Shown in pieces: positions 1 through 8,824 of a stretch of DNA of 64,000 bases (its first letter is position 1; every line of letters starts with the position of its first letter). The stretch covers positions 22,943 through 86,942 of the forward strand of contig DASUGK010000056.1 of the NCBI GenBank assembly GCA_036274075.1, written 5' to 3'. Below the pieces are notes generated by a model. It was not told where the DNA came from and ran no database searches. It saw nothing but the letters and a program-made list of their open reading frames with translations. The position numbers were made by a program, and so were the translations under genes. The DNA comes from CADEED01 sp036274075. GTDB lineage: Bacteria; Pseudomonadota; Gammaproteobacteria; Steroidobacterales; Steroidobacteraceae.

Positions 1-2325
1 CAACACGTCGAGCAGCGGCGCGGCATCGGCGATGCCATTCATCGCGAAGCCGAGGCCGCCGCGATTGCCGGAGCGCCGCGACTCGATCTGCACCGGGCCA
101 CCGAGCCAGTGGCCTTCGAGCGCGAGGCCGCGCAATTGGCCCGCGGAATAGCGGATCGTGCCGGCAAGTTCTTCCACCCGTGGCAGGCCGCCGCCGAGCG
201 GCATCGTGGCGTCGCTCACGTGCGCCACGACTCGCCAGGCGCGCGGATCGCGCAATTCTTTTTCGCCGCGAGCGTCGGCTTCCAGCATCACGGCGCCCGC
301 AAAGTCTTCGAGACCCTGCGCTTCGAGCACCTCCCGCAGCAGCGCGGATTCGAGCCGGCCGTCGAGTGCGGCCTGCAGGCGCGGGGCACCGCGCCGCGGC
401 CAGTCCATGCGCGCGCTGCGGATGGCCAGGTCCTCGACCTGGCCCGCCTCGAGATGCAGGCGCGTGGTGCCGCGCGCGAAATTCACCGCGCCGCGTCCTT
501 CACTGACCCGTGGCAGATCCTCGCCGGACATCGACAGGTCGGCGAAATGCAGCGCGCCATTCGAGCGGGTCCAGTGCACTGCGCCGGATTCATCGGGCAG
601 CAGTTCGAAGCTCGCATCGACCAACCTGCCCTGCTGCACGCCCGCGAGCAGTTCGGGCTGCTCACGATCGGGCGCCACGAGTGCCCAGGCGTCCTGCAAC
701 AGCGCGCGATCCAGTTCCGTGATTTCCAGCTTCAGCGGCGCGGAGCGCGTGGCGGCGCGATTCCATTCGCCGCTGGCCGCCAGCCTGGCCGGGCCGCTCG
801 ATGCGCTGAATCCGTCGAAGCGCCAGGCCGGTGCGTCGCCGGGCAGCAATGCAACTTCGCCGACGAGCGTCAGCGGCCGCGCCTCGGTGGCCTGCGGGGC
901 ACGCAGGCTCGCGGCCTGCGCGCCATGGAAGCGCAGCGAATACTCGCGCGGCCCGAAACGCAGGTCGGCCGCGAGTTGCGATAGCTTCGCCTGGTCGGCG
1001 GCGCGCGTCAGCTCGAGTTCCGAGACACGCGCCGAGAAGGACCAGCTGCGCGTGTTGCGCCGGCCTTCGCCGGAATCGAAATACACGTCGCGCAGCACCG
1101 CGGCGGTGGGCATCCAGCCCTCGGGCGCGGGAGGCAGCGCGGCATCGATTCGCTGCTGGAGCGCGCCCGCGATGAGCTGCGCCGCCATGAATGGCACGCG
1201 CTCAGCACGCACACGCGTGCGCGCGATGTCCACGGATGCCGGCAGCAGCGACAGCCGCAGGTTCAGCACGGGCGCACGTTCCAGCCGCGCGCCGCGCGTG
1301 AGCTGCAGGTCGGTGAGATCGACCAGCAGGTCATTGCCCTTGCGGGCCAGCTTGCCGTCGACGCTCACGTGATCGAAGCGCGTACCGGTGTCGTCGTCGG
1401 AGCGGTTCACCGTGAGCTCGCGGGCACTCGCCTGCCAGCTACCTGATTCGATGAGGCCGTCGCGCAGCACCAGCCGTGCGTCGATGGTGCCGCGGCCCGT
1501 CATGCCGGCAGCGCGCACCCGGTCGAGGAAGATCTTGCGCGCGATGACGCGCAGGTCACCAGACACCTTCGAGGCCTCACCGAGGCCCTCGAGTTTGGCG
1601 GATACGAACAGTGAGTGGCCGACGTCCTGCGACAGCAGCATGGTGCCGTAGGCACTGAACGTGCCGCTGCCACGGCTGACCACCGCCTGGCTGAGCGTGA
1701 AACTGTTGCGCGTCTCGCGTTTACCGGTCGATGGCTGGCCCCGGCTGACCAGGTGCACGCGCGCACCTTCCACCTCGACGCGGCCCACGGGCATGAGCTC
1801 CACCCAGCGCAGGTACTGGCGCATGAGCGCGGCTTCGCTCGAAGCAGGCTTTGCCGCAACCGCCGTCTTCGACGGCGCGCCATTCGCGGCCGGCGTCGCC
1901 TCGTCGTCGCCGATGATCTCTATGTCGGGCGAGGACAGCGTGACGTGCCCCAGCGAGAACTGCTTGTGGCGCAGGAAATCCCAGGTGTCGAATTCCACGC
2001 GCAGTTCCGGCGCCACCACGCGCACGCGGCCGGCTTTCGGATCGGTGAGCTCGACGCGCGTGAACACCGCGCTGGTGCCGTCGAGATCCCAGGAGAAATG
2101 CACGTTGTCGAACCGGACCGCGAGGCCGGTACGCTCGGTGATGAGTTTCTCGAGCGTGGCGCGTTGCTCGGGAACACGCGCGGCGATCACGCGGGTGAAG
2201 ACCAGCCCGAGCGCGACCAGCAGCGCCAGGCAGAACATGACCGCGACCGTGCGCTTCACCCAGTGTGAATCGCCCCATTCGTTTTCTTGAATGGCCTCCC
2301 CTTCGCCAAGGGTTGGTTCGGTCAT
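1..2325 (-). CDS. yhdP: YhdP/AsmA-like envelope protein, 5' part (runs off left edge)
   Basis: The first 775 codons are present and the frame is still open at base 1, so the C-terminal part lies outside the window. Residues about 27-47 form one membrane anchor (core CLALLVALGLVFTRVI). The rest is a long repetitive chain of the AsmA/DUF3971 kind. YhdP-family proteins are about 1,270 residues, so roughly 60% is visible. They span the periplasm from an inner-membrane anchor and are known to help move phospholipid towards the outer membrane. The ATG at 2325 has GAGGTGAG directly upstream and starts 23 bases after the rng stop codon, the same rng-yhdP order as in Escherichia coli. Family and order support each other; the function is transferred, not tested. 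Confidence 0.85.
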   Translation of the reverse strand, partial: MTEPTLGEGEAIQENEWGDSHWVKRTVAVMFCLALLVALGLVFTRVIAARVPEQRATLEKLITERTGLAVRFDNVHFSWDLDGTSAVFTRVELTDPKAGRVRVVAPELRVEFDTWDFLRHKQFSLGHVTLSSPDIEIIGDDEATPAANGAPSKTAVAAKPASSEAALMRQYLRWVELMPVGRVEVEGARVHLVSRGQPSTGKRETRNSFTLSQAVVSRGSGTFSAYGTMLLSQDVGHSLFVSAKLEGLGEASKVSGDLRVIARKIFLDRVRAAGMTGRGTIDARLVLRDGLIESGSWQASARELTVNRSDDDTGTRFDHVSVDGKLARKGNDLLVDLTDLQLTRGARLERAPVLNLRLSLLPASVDIARTRVRAERVPFMAAQLIAGALQQRIDAALPPAPEGWMPTAAVLRDVYFDSGEGRRNTRSWSFSARVSELELTRAADQAKLSQLAADLRFGPREYSLRFHGAQAASLRAPQATEARPLTLVGEVALLPGDAPAWRFDGFSASSGPARLAASGEWNRAATRSAPLKLEITELDRALLQDAWALVAPDREQPELLAGVQQGRLVDASFELLPDESGAVHWTRSNGALHFADLSMSGEDLPRVSEGRGAVNFARGTTRLHLEAGQVEDLAIRSARMDWPRRGAPRLQAALDGRLESALLREVLEAQGLEDFAGAVMLEADARGEKELRDPRAWRVVAHVSDATMPLGGGLPRVEELAGTIRYSAGQLRGLALEGHWLGGPVQIESRRSGNRGGLGFAMNGIADAAPLLDVL

Positions 2326-2348
2326 CTCACCTCATGTCCCAATCTGTT

Positions 2349-3818
2349 TCAGGCCAGCACCACGTCGTATTGGTCGAAGCCGTACAGCGCTTCCACCTGC
2401 AACCGTATCGGCCGGCCCACCTGGTGCTCGAGTTCCGCGAGCACCGCGGACTCGTCGTCCAGCAGGCGGTCGATCACGTTCTGGTGGGCCAAAATTAGCA
2501 GTTCCTTGCTCTGGAACTGCCTGCTTTGGCGCACAATTTCACGGAATATCTCGTGGCACACCGTTTCGGGCGTGCGTACGAAGCCCCGACCTTCACAACT
2601 GGGACATGGCGCACACAGCAAATGTTCCAGGCTGTCGCGGGTGCGTTTGCGGGTCATTTCGACCAGGCCGAGAGAAGAAACGCTGGCGATGTGCGTCTGC
2701 GCGTGGTCGCCGGCCAGCGCACGCTGCAGCGCTTCCATGACCTGGGTGCGGTGCGCCGCGTCGGTCATGTCGATGAAGTCGATGATGATGATGCCGCCGA
2801 GGTTGCGCAGGCGCAGCTGGCGCGCGATGGCCACGGCGGCCTCCAGGTTGGTGCGGAAGATCGTGTCCTCGAGGTTCCGGTGGCCGACGAATCCTCCGGT
2901 ATTCACGTCGATGGTCGTCATCGACTCGGTCTGGTCGATGACCAGGTGACCCCCGGACTTGAGGCTGACGTTGCGTTCCAGCGCCTTGCCGATTTCCTCC
3001 TCGACGCCGTGCAGGTCGAAGATGGGCCGCTGCCCGGTGTAGAGCTCGATGCTGGTGGTGCTGCCGGGCATGAAACTCGCGGCGAATTCCAGCATGGCGG
3101 TGTGCGCGGCGACGTTGTCGACCAGCACGCGGTCGACGCCGCGTGCCAGTTCGTCGCGCAGGATGCGCGTGGGCAGTGGCAGGTCTTCGTAGACCAGCTG
3201 CCCGGCCGAGGCGCGCAATCCCTTTTCCTTGACGTGTTGCCACAGGCGGCACAGGTACTGGATGTCTTCGCGGATGCCTTCCGCGGTGGCGCCCTGAGCC
3301 GCGGTACGCACGATGTAACCGCCGGCGGTGGGCTGCGGCATGGCCTCGGACACGAGTTGCTTGAGGCGCGCGCGTTCGGCCTCGTCCTCGATGCGAGCCG
3401 ACACGCCGATGCCATCGCCACGTGGCATGTACACCATGAGCCGCGAGGGCAGCGCCACGAAAGTGGTGAGCCGCGCGCCCTTGGTGCCCATGGGATCCTT
3501 CACCACCTGCACCAGGATGTCGTCGCCCTCGTTGACCAGTCGGCGGATGTCCTCGACATTCTGCTCTCCGACCAGCGTGCTCTCCGGGACCGGTGCGGCG
3601 ATGTCGGCGGCGTGCAGGAACGCGGTGCGTTCGAGGCCGATGTCGATGAACGCCGCCTGCATGCCCGGCAACACGCGCTGCACGCGGCCCTTGTAGAGAT
3701 TGCTCACGATGCCGCGCCGGCTCTGCCGTTCGATGAACAGCTCCGTCAACACGCCGTTCTCGATGAGTGCGGCACGGTTCTCGCGTGGCGCCACGTTGAT
3801 GAGGATTTCCGTCGTCAC
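2349..3818 (-). CDS. rng: Ribonuclease G
   Basis: At 489 residues this is the usual RNase G length, and it lacks the long C-terminal scaffold of RNase E. It has an N-terminal S1-like RNA-binding region (about residues 35-125). The catalytic DNase I-like part follows, with the metal-binding aspartates in TTIDVNTGG (D304) and IIIIDFIDM (D347). The zinc-link cysteines lie in CPSCEGRG (about 405-408). RNase G trims the 5' end of 16S rRNA and degrades some mRNAs in the cytoplasm. The ATG overlaps the maf stop codon by four bases (ATGA), so the two genes are probably translationally coupled. yhdP follows downstream. Confidence 0.96.
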   Translation of the reverse strand: MTTEILINVAPRENRAALIENGVLTELFIERQSRRGIVSNLYKGRVQRVLPGMQAAFIDIGLERTAFLHAADIAAPVPESTLVGEQNVEDIRRLVNEGDDILVQVVKDPMGTKGARLTTFVALPSRLMVYMPRGDGIGVSARIEDEAERARLKQLVSEAMPQPTAGGYIVRTAAQGATAEGIREDIQYLCRLWQHVKEKGLRASAGQLVYEDLPLPTRILRDELARGVDRVLVDNVAAHTAMLEFAASFMPGSTTSIELYTGQRPIFDLHGVEEEIGKALERNVSLKSGGHLVIDQTESMTTIDVNTGGFVGHRNLEDTIFRTNLEAAVAIARQLRLRNLGGIIIIDFIDMTDAAHRTQVMEALQRALAGDHAQTHIASVSSLGLVEMTRKRTRDSLEHLLCAPCPSCEGRGFVRTPETVCHEIFREIVRQSRQFQSKELLILAHQNVIDRLLDDESAVLAELEHQVGRPIRLQVEALYGFDQYDVVLA

Positions 3819-4435
3819 TGAGCGCCCTCACTCCCCAACAGGCCGTTCCAGATCGCGATGCCGTGACTTCGCAGGGTTTGCGCGGTTTCGAACAACGGCA
3901 GCCCCATCACATTGGTATAGCTGCCGGTGATTGTCTCGACGAATACCGCACCCAGGCCCTGGATGGCGTATGCGCCGGCCTTGCCGCGGGGCTCGCCGCT
4001 CGCCCAGTAGGCGCGCATGTCCTGTTGGCTGAGCTTGCGGAACACGACCGCCGTGTGCACGCAGCTCACGGCGGGTGTTTCACCGCCGATCAGGCACAGG
4101 CCCGTGAACACATCGTGGGCCCGTCCGGACAGCAGGCCCAGCATGCGGACGCAGTCGGCTTCGTCGCGCGGCTTCTCGAGGATGTGCCCGTCGACATGCA
4201 CCGTCGTATCGGCCGCCAGCACCGGCAGGTCCGGGTGCTGCCTGCGCACGGCCACGGCCTTGTCGCGCGCCAGGCGGCGCACGTAGTCAGTCGGGGATTC
4301 TCCGGTGGCGGGGGTCTCGTCGATTTCCGCCGGCGTCACCACGTGCGGCACGCCGATGAGCTCCAGCAGCTGCCGGCGGCGCGGCGACGCGGATGCCAGT
4401 CGCAGCACCGGCTTTTGTTCTTGTGTCGTCCCCAT
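3815..4435 (-). CDS. maf: Maf-family nucleotide pyrophosphatase
   Basis: This 206-residue protein begins with the Maf signature LASASPRRRQLLELIG and has the conserved LAADTTVHVDG segment with the catalytic acidic residue. Maf proteins hydrolyse canonical or modified nucleoside triphosphates (dTTP/UTP in the YhdE subgroup) to monophosphates in the cytoplasm, as house-cleaning enzymes. Which substrate this one prefers cannot be read from the sequence. It sits between rlmH and rng in the same leftward operon, overlapping rng by four bases and starting 16 bases after the rlmH stop. Confidence 0.93.
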   Translation of the reverse strand: MGTTQEQKPVLRLASASPRRRQLLELIGVPHVVTPAEIDETPATGESPTDYVRRLARDKAVAVRRQHPDLPVLAADTTVHVDGHILEKPRDEADCVRMLGLLSGRAHDVFTGLCLIGGETPAVSCVHTAVVFRKLSQQDMRAYWASGEPRGKAGAYAIQGLGAVFVETITGSYTNVMGLPLFETAQTLRSHGIAIWNGLLGSEGAQ

Positions 4436-4451
4436 CGGCCCCCCGGCCGTC

Positions 4452-4892
4452 TCATTCGCGATGGTAGGGGTGATTCTGCAACACCGAGTGCGCGCGATAC
4501 AGTTGTTCGGCGAGGATCACGCGCACCATGGCATGGGGAAAGGTCAGGGCCGACAGCGACCAGCGCAGCGCCGCCTTGAGCAGGACGTTGGGGCCGAGGC
4601 CGTCGGGCCCGCCGATCACGAAGGTGAGGTTGCGGCCGTCCTGCTGGCGTTCGCCCAGCCACTTGGCCAGCTGCAGGGTGGTTAGGGATTTGCCGCGCTC
4701 GTCGAGCGCGACCAGGTAATCGTCGCCGATGCGTTCCAGCAGGCGCTTTTCCTCGTCCGCCTTGACGCGGCCGACCGGGATTTCCTCGAGGTCGACACGC
4801 ATGTCTTTACGCATGCGGCGCGTGTAGTCCTCGTAGGCCGTCGTGACCCACCCGGGCATGCGCGTACCCACCGCGAGGATGCGAACGCGCAT
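4452..4892 (-). CDS. rlmH: 23S rRNA pseudouridine-1915 N3-methyltransferase RlmH
   Basis: The 146-residue protein is slightly below the E. coli length of 155. It shows the SPOUT methyltransferase core, with the SAM-binding loop FVIGGPDGLG and the C-terminal EQLYRAHSVLQNHPYHRE block typical of RlmH. The enzyme methylates pseudouridine 1915 in helix 69 of 23S rRNA on the 70S ribosome. It lies 15 bases downstream of rsfS, the same pairing as in most gammaproteobacteria, where both act on ribosomes. Confidence 0.96.
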   Translation of the reverse strand: MRVRILAVGTRMPGWVTTAYEDYTRRMRKDMRVDLEEIPVGRVKADEEKRLLERIGDDYLVALDERGKSLTTLQLAKWLGERQQDGRNLTFVIGGPDGLGPNVLLKAALRWSLSALTFPHAMVRVILAEQLYRAHSVLQNHPYHRE

Positions 4893-4907
4893 GGGGAACG
4901 ACTTACG

Positions 4908-5357
4908 TCAGCGCGCGGCGCGCGCCCGGCCCGCCACCTTGCGGCGCGGCTCGGCGGACGCGACTTCTGCGTGGGCAGTGTCTTCCCAGAGTTTCTCGAG
5001 CCCGTAGAACTCGCGCACCCGCGGCAACATCACGTGCACGACGACGTCGGTGAGGTCGACGAGCACCCATTCGCCTTCGCGCGCACCTTCCACGCCCATG
5101 GGACGGAAATCGTTCTGCTTCGCGAGCTGAACGACGCGGTCGGCGATGGACTTGACGTGGCGGTCGGAATTGCCCGAGGCGATGACGACGATGTCGGTGA
5201 TGTCGGTGAGGTGCCGCACGTCCATGACTTTGACGTTGACGGCTTTCATGTCGTCGAGTGCGGTGTTGACGATGCGCAGGACAGTCTGCGGTATCGAGGT
5301 CTTGGGCGCCGCCCTTTCGGTCTTAGGGGCGCGGCGCGAACTGGCTTTTCTGGTCAT
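4908..5357 (-). CDS. rsfS: Ribosomal silencing factor RsfS
   Basis: This 149-residue protein contains the DUF143/Iojap-like domain from about residue 22 to 130 (for example DITDIVVIASGNSDRHVK and EGEWVLVDLTDVVVHVM). RsfS binds ribosomal protein uL14 and stops the subunits joining when nutrients are short. It carries a basic N-terminal tail (MTRKASSRRAPK) and a basic C-terminal tail (RRKVAGRARAAR) beyond the roughly 105-residue core. It is transcribed after nadD, 18 bases away. Confidence 0.95.
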   Translation of the reverse strand: MTRKASSRRAPKTERAAPKTSIPQTVLRIVNTALDDMKAVNVKVMDVRHLTDITDIVVIASGNSDRHVKSIADRVVQLAKQNDFRPMGVEGAREGEWVLVDLTDVVVHVMLPRVREFYGLEKLWEDTAHAEVASAEPRRKVAGRARAAR

Positions 5358-5375
5358 TTCTCTCCGGCTGTGGTT

Positions 5376-6029
5376 TCAACGGTTCCGAGCATAACACCCC
5401 GATTCGCGGATGATGTCGCGAACTGGGTCGGGAACGAGGAATCGCGGATCGCGTCCCGCATCGATGATCTGTCGCAACTCGGTGGAGGATATTTCGAGCT
5501 GCGTCACGGCATGTACGTAGATGCGGCCGGCCTTCGACTTGTGCAACTCGTTCACCGAGCCCGTGCCGCGGTCCACCATGAGCTCGCCCAGCGGCCCGTG
5601 CACCGGCGCTTTCCAGCCCGGCCGATGCGCCACCACCACATGCGCCAGGTCGAAAAGATCGCGCCAGCGGTGCCAGCCCGGCAATCCGAGGAAGGCGTCC
5701 ATTCCGAGCAACAGGCACAGGGAACGCTGCGGGAATTCCTGGCGCAGCTCGGTCAGCGTATCCACCGTGTAGGACGCACCCGCGCGGCGGACTTCACGAT
5801 CGTCGACGACGAACGAGGGCTGGTCGGCCACCGCGGCGCGCACCATCGCCACGCGCAATGCAGCATCCGCCAGCGTGCGTTCGCGGTGCGGCGGATTTCC
5901 CGTAGGCAGGAATCGCACCTCGGCAAGCTTCAGCGACTGCCACAACTCGAAGGCGGTGCGCAGGTGCCCGTAGTGGATCGGATCGAACGTTCCGCCGAAC
6001 AGGCCGATGGGGCCTTCAGGAGTGTTCAA
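5376..6029 (-). CDS. nadD: Nicotinate-nucleotide adenylyltransferase NadD
   Basis: The enzyme joins nicotinate mononucleotide to ATP's AMP to make deamido-NAD in the cytoplasm. The N-terminal nucleotidyltransferase motif GLFGGTFDPIHYGHL is clear, and the C-terminal SSTELR motif appears as SSTELRQII. I place the start at a TTG (6029) whose bases overlap the holA stop codon. This gives 217 residues, the normal length, beginning with NTPEGPIGLFGG just before the motif. The open frame continues upstream for 213 codons inside holA, but that sequence is a shadow of holA and not part of this protein. Confidence 0.93.
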   Translation of the reverse strand: MNTPEGPIGLFGGTFDPIHYGHLRTAFELWQSLKLAEVRFLPTGNPPHRERTLADAALRVAMVRAAVADQPSFVVDDREVRRAGASYTVDTLTELRQEFPQRSLCLLLGMDAFLGLPGWHRWRDLFDLAHVVVAHRPGWKAPVHGPLGELMVDRGTGSVNELHKSKAGRIYVHAVTQLEISSTELRQIIDAGRDPRFLVPDPVRDIIRESGCYARNR

Positions 6030-7039
6030 GCGGCGCGGTTCCCGGTGAGTGGCAGCGTGCGGCGGCCGGCGAACTCGACGATGAGCAGCGCCATTTCGTC
6101 CCAGGCATCGCCGGGCCTGAGCTGGCCCTTGATCATGCGATCGGCGCGCGACAGGCGCGCGGCCAGGCGCGCGTAGGGCAACCTGCCGGCGCGGCGCTTC
6201 GCCGTTTCCAGCATCGGCGACGGGCGCTGCCAGCTGCGCGCGTTGTAGCCGTCGTTCTGCGTGGTGCCCCAGGTGTTGTGGATCTCGCGCGCCAGCGACC
6301 ACAACGCCAGCGTCGGCTCGACGCCTTCGCTGCGCAGTCCCGCGAGAATGCGCAGCGCCCGCGTGACGTCTCCCGCCAGCGCGGCCTCGCCGAGCTGGAA
6401 CACGTCGAAGCGCGCGCTGTCGCCGAGTGATGCCTGCACGGTCTCGACGCCGACCTTGCCATCCGGGATGGTGAGCTTGAGCTTCTGCAGCTCCTGGTGC
6501 GCAGCCAGCAGGTTTCCCTCGGTGCGCTCGACGATCAATTGCACGGCCTTGTCGTCGAGCTGCACGCCCATCGCCGCGGCGCGGGTGCGCAGCCATTGCG
6601 GCAGCGCTGCCACGTCGACCGGCCAGATGGGCAGCCAGGCGCCCGCGGTCTCGAAAGCCTTCACCCACGCGGCGCCGGCCTGTTCGCGTTCCAGCTTGCC
6701 GGTGAGCATCAGGTAGATGTTGTCCGGGTTGGGCGAGCCGAGCAGCTCGCCGATGGCGTTGGAGCCGCCGGTGCCGGGCTTGCCGGAAGGCAGCCGGATC
6801 TCGATGAGCTTGCGCGAGCCGAACAGCGACAGGTTGTTAGTCGCGCCGCGCACCGCCTCCCAGTCGGCGACCCGCTCGATGAAGAACACTTCGCGTTCCT
6901 CGAAGCCGGCGCGCTTCGCGGCGGCGCGTATGGCGTCCGCAGCCTCGCCGACCAGCAGGGCCTCGTCGCCGGATACCAGGTACGCGCGGGCGGGCTCACC
7001 CGAAAGGTGCTTGCGGAGCGTGTCGAAGGTGAGCTTCAA
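6026..7039 (-). CDS. holA: DNA polymerase III subunit delta
   Basis: The delta subunit opens the beta clamp within the clamp loader at the replication fork. The protein has the HolA pattern of an N-terminal AAA-like domain (RAYLVSGDEALLVGEAAD, then FFIERVADWEAV and LSLFGSRKLIEIRLPSGKPG) and a C-terminal collar domain. No ATG precedes the conserved region. The best start is TTG at 7039 (then KLTFDTLRKHL), giving 337 residues, close to the usual 340. Frame further upstream lies antisense to the HIT gene. It is the first gene of the holA-nadD-rsfS-rlmH-maf-rng-yhdP run. Usually lptE precedes it; here lptE is 2.3 kb away. Confidence 0.92.
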   Translation of the reverse strand: MKLTFDTLRKHLSGEPARAYLVSGDEALLVGEAADAIRAAAKRAGFEEREVFFIERVADWEAVRGATNNLSLFGSRKLIEIRLPSGKPGTGGSNAIGELLGSPNPDNIYLMLTGKLEREQAGAAWVKAFETAGAWLPIWPVDVAALPQWLRTRAAAMGVQLDDKAVQLIVERTEGNLLAAHQELQKLKLTIPDGKVGVETVQASLGDSARFDVFQLGEAALAGDVTRALRILAGLRSEGVEPTLALWSLAREIHNTWGTTQNDGYNARSWQRPSPMLETAKRRAGRLPYARLAARLSRADRMIKGQLRPGDAWDEMALLIVEFAGRRTLPLTGNRAA

Positions 7040-7154
7040 GGCCCGGATTATGAGCGAGATGGCGGGCCGGAAGCCATAAGAAATCGGCCCCGGTCGACGG
7101 CCCGGCGGCCGCCCGCGTATTCTTCGCTGCTCCTGCCACGCCCGCCGGGGACAC

Positions 7155-7511
7155 ATGGCCACGATTTTCGAGAAGATCATCGCCGGGGAAATTCCCGCCA
7201 CCATCGTCCACAAGGACGACCGCGTGACCGCGTTCCGCGACATCAGCCCGCAGGCGCCGGTGCACGTGCTCATCGTTCCTAACAAGCCGATCCCGACGGT
7301 CAACGACGTCGCCGACGACGACGAACGCATGCTCGGCCACATGTTCGTGGTGGCGCGCGACATCGCGCAGCGGGAAGGCATCGCCGGGAACGGCTTCAGG
7401 CTCATCGTGAACTGCAACAAACACGGCGGCCAGGTGGTGTACCACCTGCACATGCACCTGCTCGGAGGTGCGCCGCTCGGACCGATGCTCGCGGGAGGCA
7501 AACATGGCTAG
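7155..7511 (+). CDS. HIT-family nucleotide hydrolase (HinT-like)
   Basis: The 118-residue protein begins IFEKIIAGEIPATIVHKDD and ends with the histidine triad HLHMHLLGG, the catalytic signature of the HinT branch. HinT enzymes hydrolyse adenosine phosphoramidates and aminoacyl-adenylates in the cytoplasm. The gene is divergent from holA, with 115 bases between the start codons. Its last eight bases overlap the start of the aminopeptidase gene that follows, so the two are probably read together. Confidence 0.94.
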   Translation: MATIFEKIIAGEIPATIVHKDDRVTAFRDISPQAPVHVLIVPNKPIPTVNDVADDDERMLGHMFVVARDIAQREGIAGNGFRLIVNCNKHGGQVVYHLHMHLLGGAPLGPMLAGGKHG

Positions 7512-8553
7512 GGCCAGGAAGAAATCGCAGAAGTCAGCTACACGCAAAGCGCCTTCGCGAAAGTCGGCCGCGCGCAAGCCGGCGGCCGTCAAGCGCGCCG
7601 CGGGGGATTTCTACCCGGCGCTCAAGCCGTTCAACAGCGGCTTCCTGCGCGTATCACCGCTGCACGAGATCTACTACGAGGAGAGCGGCAACCCGAAGGG
7701 CAAGCCGGTGGTGTTCCTGCACGGCGGGCCCGGCGGCGGCACCGACCCGAAGATGCGCCGCTTCTTCAATCCGAAGCGCTACCGGATCGTGCTGTTCGAC
7801 CAGCGCGGCTGCGGCCGCAGCCGTCCCTCGGCCAGCCTGGTCGACAACACCACCTGGCACCTGGTGTCCGACATCGAAGCCATTCGCGAGCACCTGAAGA
7901 TCGATCGCTGGCAGGTGTTCGGCGGCTCCTGGGGCTCGACGCTGGCGCTGGCGTATTCGCAGAAGCATCCCGAGCGCGTCACCGAACTCGTGCTGCGCGG
8001 CATTTTCCTGGTGCGACGCTGGGAGCTCGAGTGGTTCTACCAGGACCCGGGTGGCGCCGCCGCGCTGTTCCCCGATCTCTGGGAGCATTACCTCGCGCCG
8101 CTGTCGGCCGAGGAACAGAAGGACTGCATCAGGTCGTATTACAAGCGGCTCACCAGCGAAAACCCGGACACGCTGCTCGAGGCCGCGCGCGCCTGGTCGA
8201 TCTGGGAAAGCGCGCTGTCGTACATGCAGCTCAACAAGGACTACGTGAAACGCGCCGGTGATGCGGATTTCGCCGCCGCCTTCGCGCGCATCGAGTGCCA
8301 TTACTTCATCAACGGCGCCTTCCTCGAGCGCGAGTCGCAGTTGCTCGATGACGTCCACAAGATCCGGAACATCCCCGCGACCATCGTGCAGGGCCGCTTC
8401 GACGTGGTCTGCCCGATGCGCAGCTGCTGGGACCTGCACAAGGCCTGGCCGGAGGCCGACCTGCGCATCGTCCCCGACGCCGGGCACTCCGCATTCGAAG
8501 CCGGGATCTCGCGCGAGCTGGTGATGGCGACCGACCGGTATTCGCGCCGCTGA
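7504..8553 (+). CDS. pip: Prolyl aminopeptidase (proline iminopeptidase)
   Basis: This is an alpha/beta-hydrolase of peptidase family S33 that releases N-terminal proline from peptides. Visible signatures are the oxyanion loop FLHGGPGGG, DQRGCGRSRP, the nucleophile elbow GGSWGSTLAL, the acid in GRFDVVCP and the histidine in DAGHSAFE. The ATG at 7504 overlaps the end of the HIT gene and gives 349 residues, about 35 more than usual. The extra part is a lysine/arginine/alanine-rich N-terminal tail (KKSQKSATRKAPSRKSAARK) of unknown use, unlikely to be a signal peptide. An earlier ATG at 7468 lies within the HIT gene. Confidence 0.93.
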   Translation: MARARKKSQKSATRKAPSRKSAARKPAAVKRAAGDFYPALKPFNSGFLRVSPLHEIYYEESGNPKGKPVVFLHGGPGGGTDPKMRRFFNPKRYRIVLFDQRGCGRSRPSASLVDNTTWHLVSDIEAIREHLKIDRWQVFGGSWGSTLALAYSQKHPERVTELVLRGIFLVRRWELEWFYQDPGGAAALFPDLWEHYLAPLSAEEQKDCIRSYYKRLTSENPDTLLEAARAWSIWESALSYMQLNKDYVKRAGDADFAAAFARIECHYFINGAFLERESQLLDDVHKIRNIPATIVQGRFDVVCPMRSCWDLHKAWPEADLRIVPDAGHSAFEAGISRELVMATDRYSRR

Positions 8554-8555
8554 CG

Positions 8556-8664
8556 TTGGTGCCGGGCCGGCACTTCGGCATTGGTGCCGGGTCGGCCGTT
8601 CGGCATTCCAGATTCTGGTAAGTCGAAGTCTCGGACGAATGCCGAAATGCCGGCCCGGCACCAA
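8556..8664. repeat. 25-base repeat: two direct copies and one inverted copy
   Basis: Two adjacent 25-base units lie at 8556-8580 and 8581-8605, both starting TTGGTGCCGGG and ending TTCGGCA. A third copy in inverted orientation lies at 8640-8664 and matches the first with one mismatch. The first and third copies could fold into a 25-base-pair stem with a 59-base loop. The cluster directly follows the pip stop codon and precedes the convergent zinc-protease-like gene. It looks like a REP-type intergenic palindrome and may act as a bidirectional transcription or mRNA-end signal. The rest of this gap (to 8824) shows no gene. Confidence 0.75.
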
Positions 8665-8824
8665 TGCCGACCTAAAGTTCGACAGTCCCCGGCCGTTACA
8701 GCTGCTGCCGAGGCTTGCGCCCGCTCTACGCAGGGCCGTCGGTCGAAAGTCGGGATGGTGGAGGCGGGGCTGCTCTGAAAGCTACTCCTGCCAGGCTGGC
8801 GCCGCTTCCATCCCCGACTGGGGT

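Noticed and set aside
5376..6668. NadD with a 213-residue N-terminal extension
   Set aside because: The extension is an out-of-frame reading of holA; the nucleotidyltransferase motif starts directly after the TTG at 6029.
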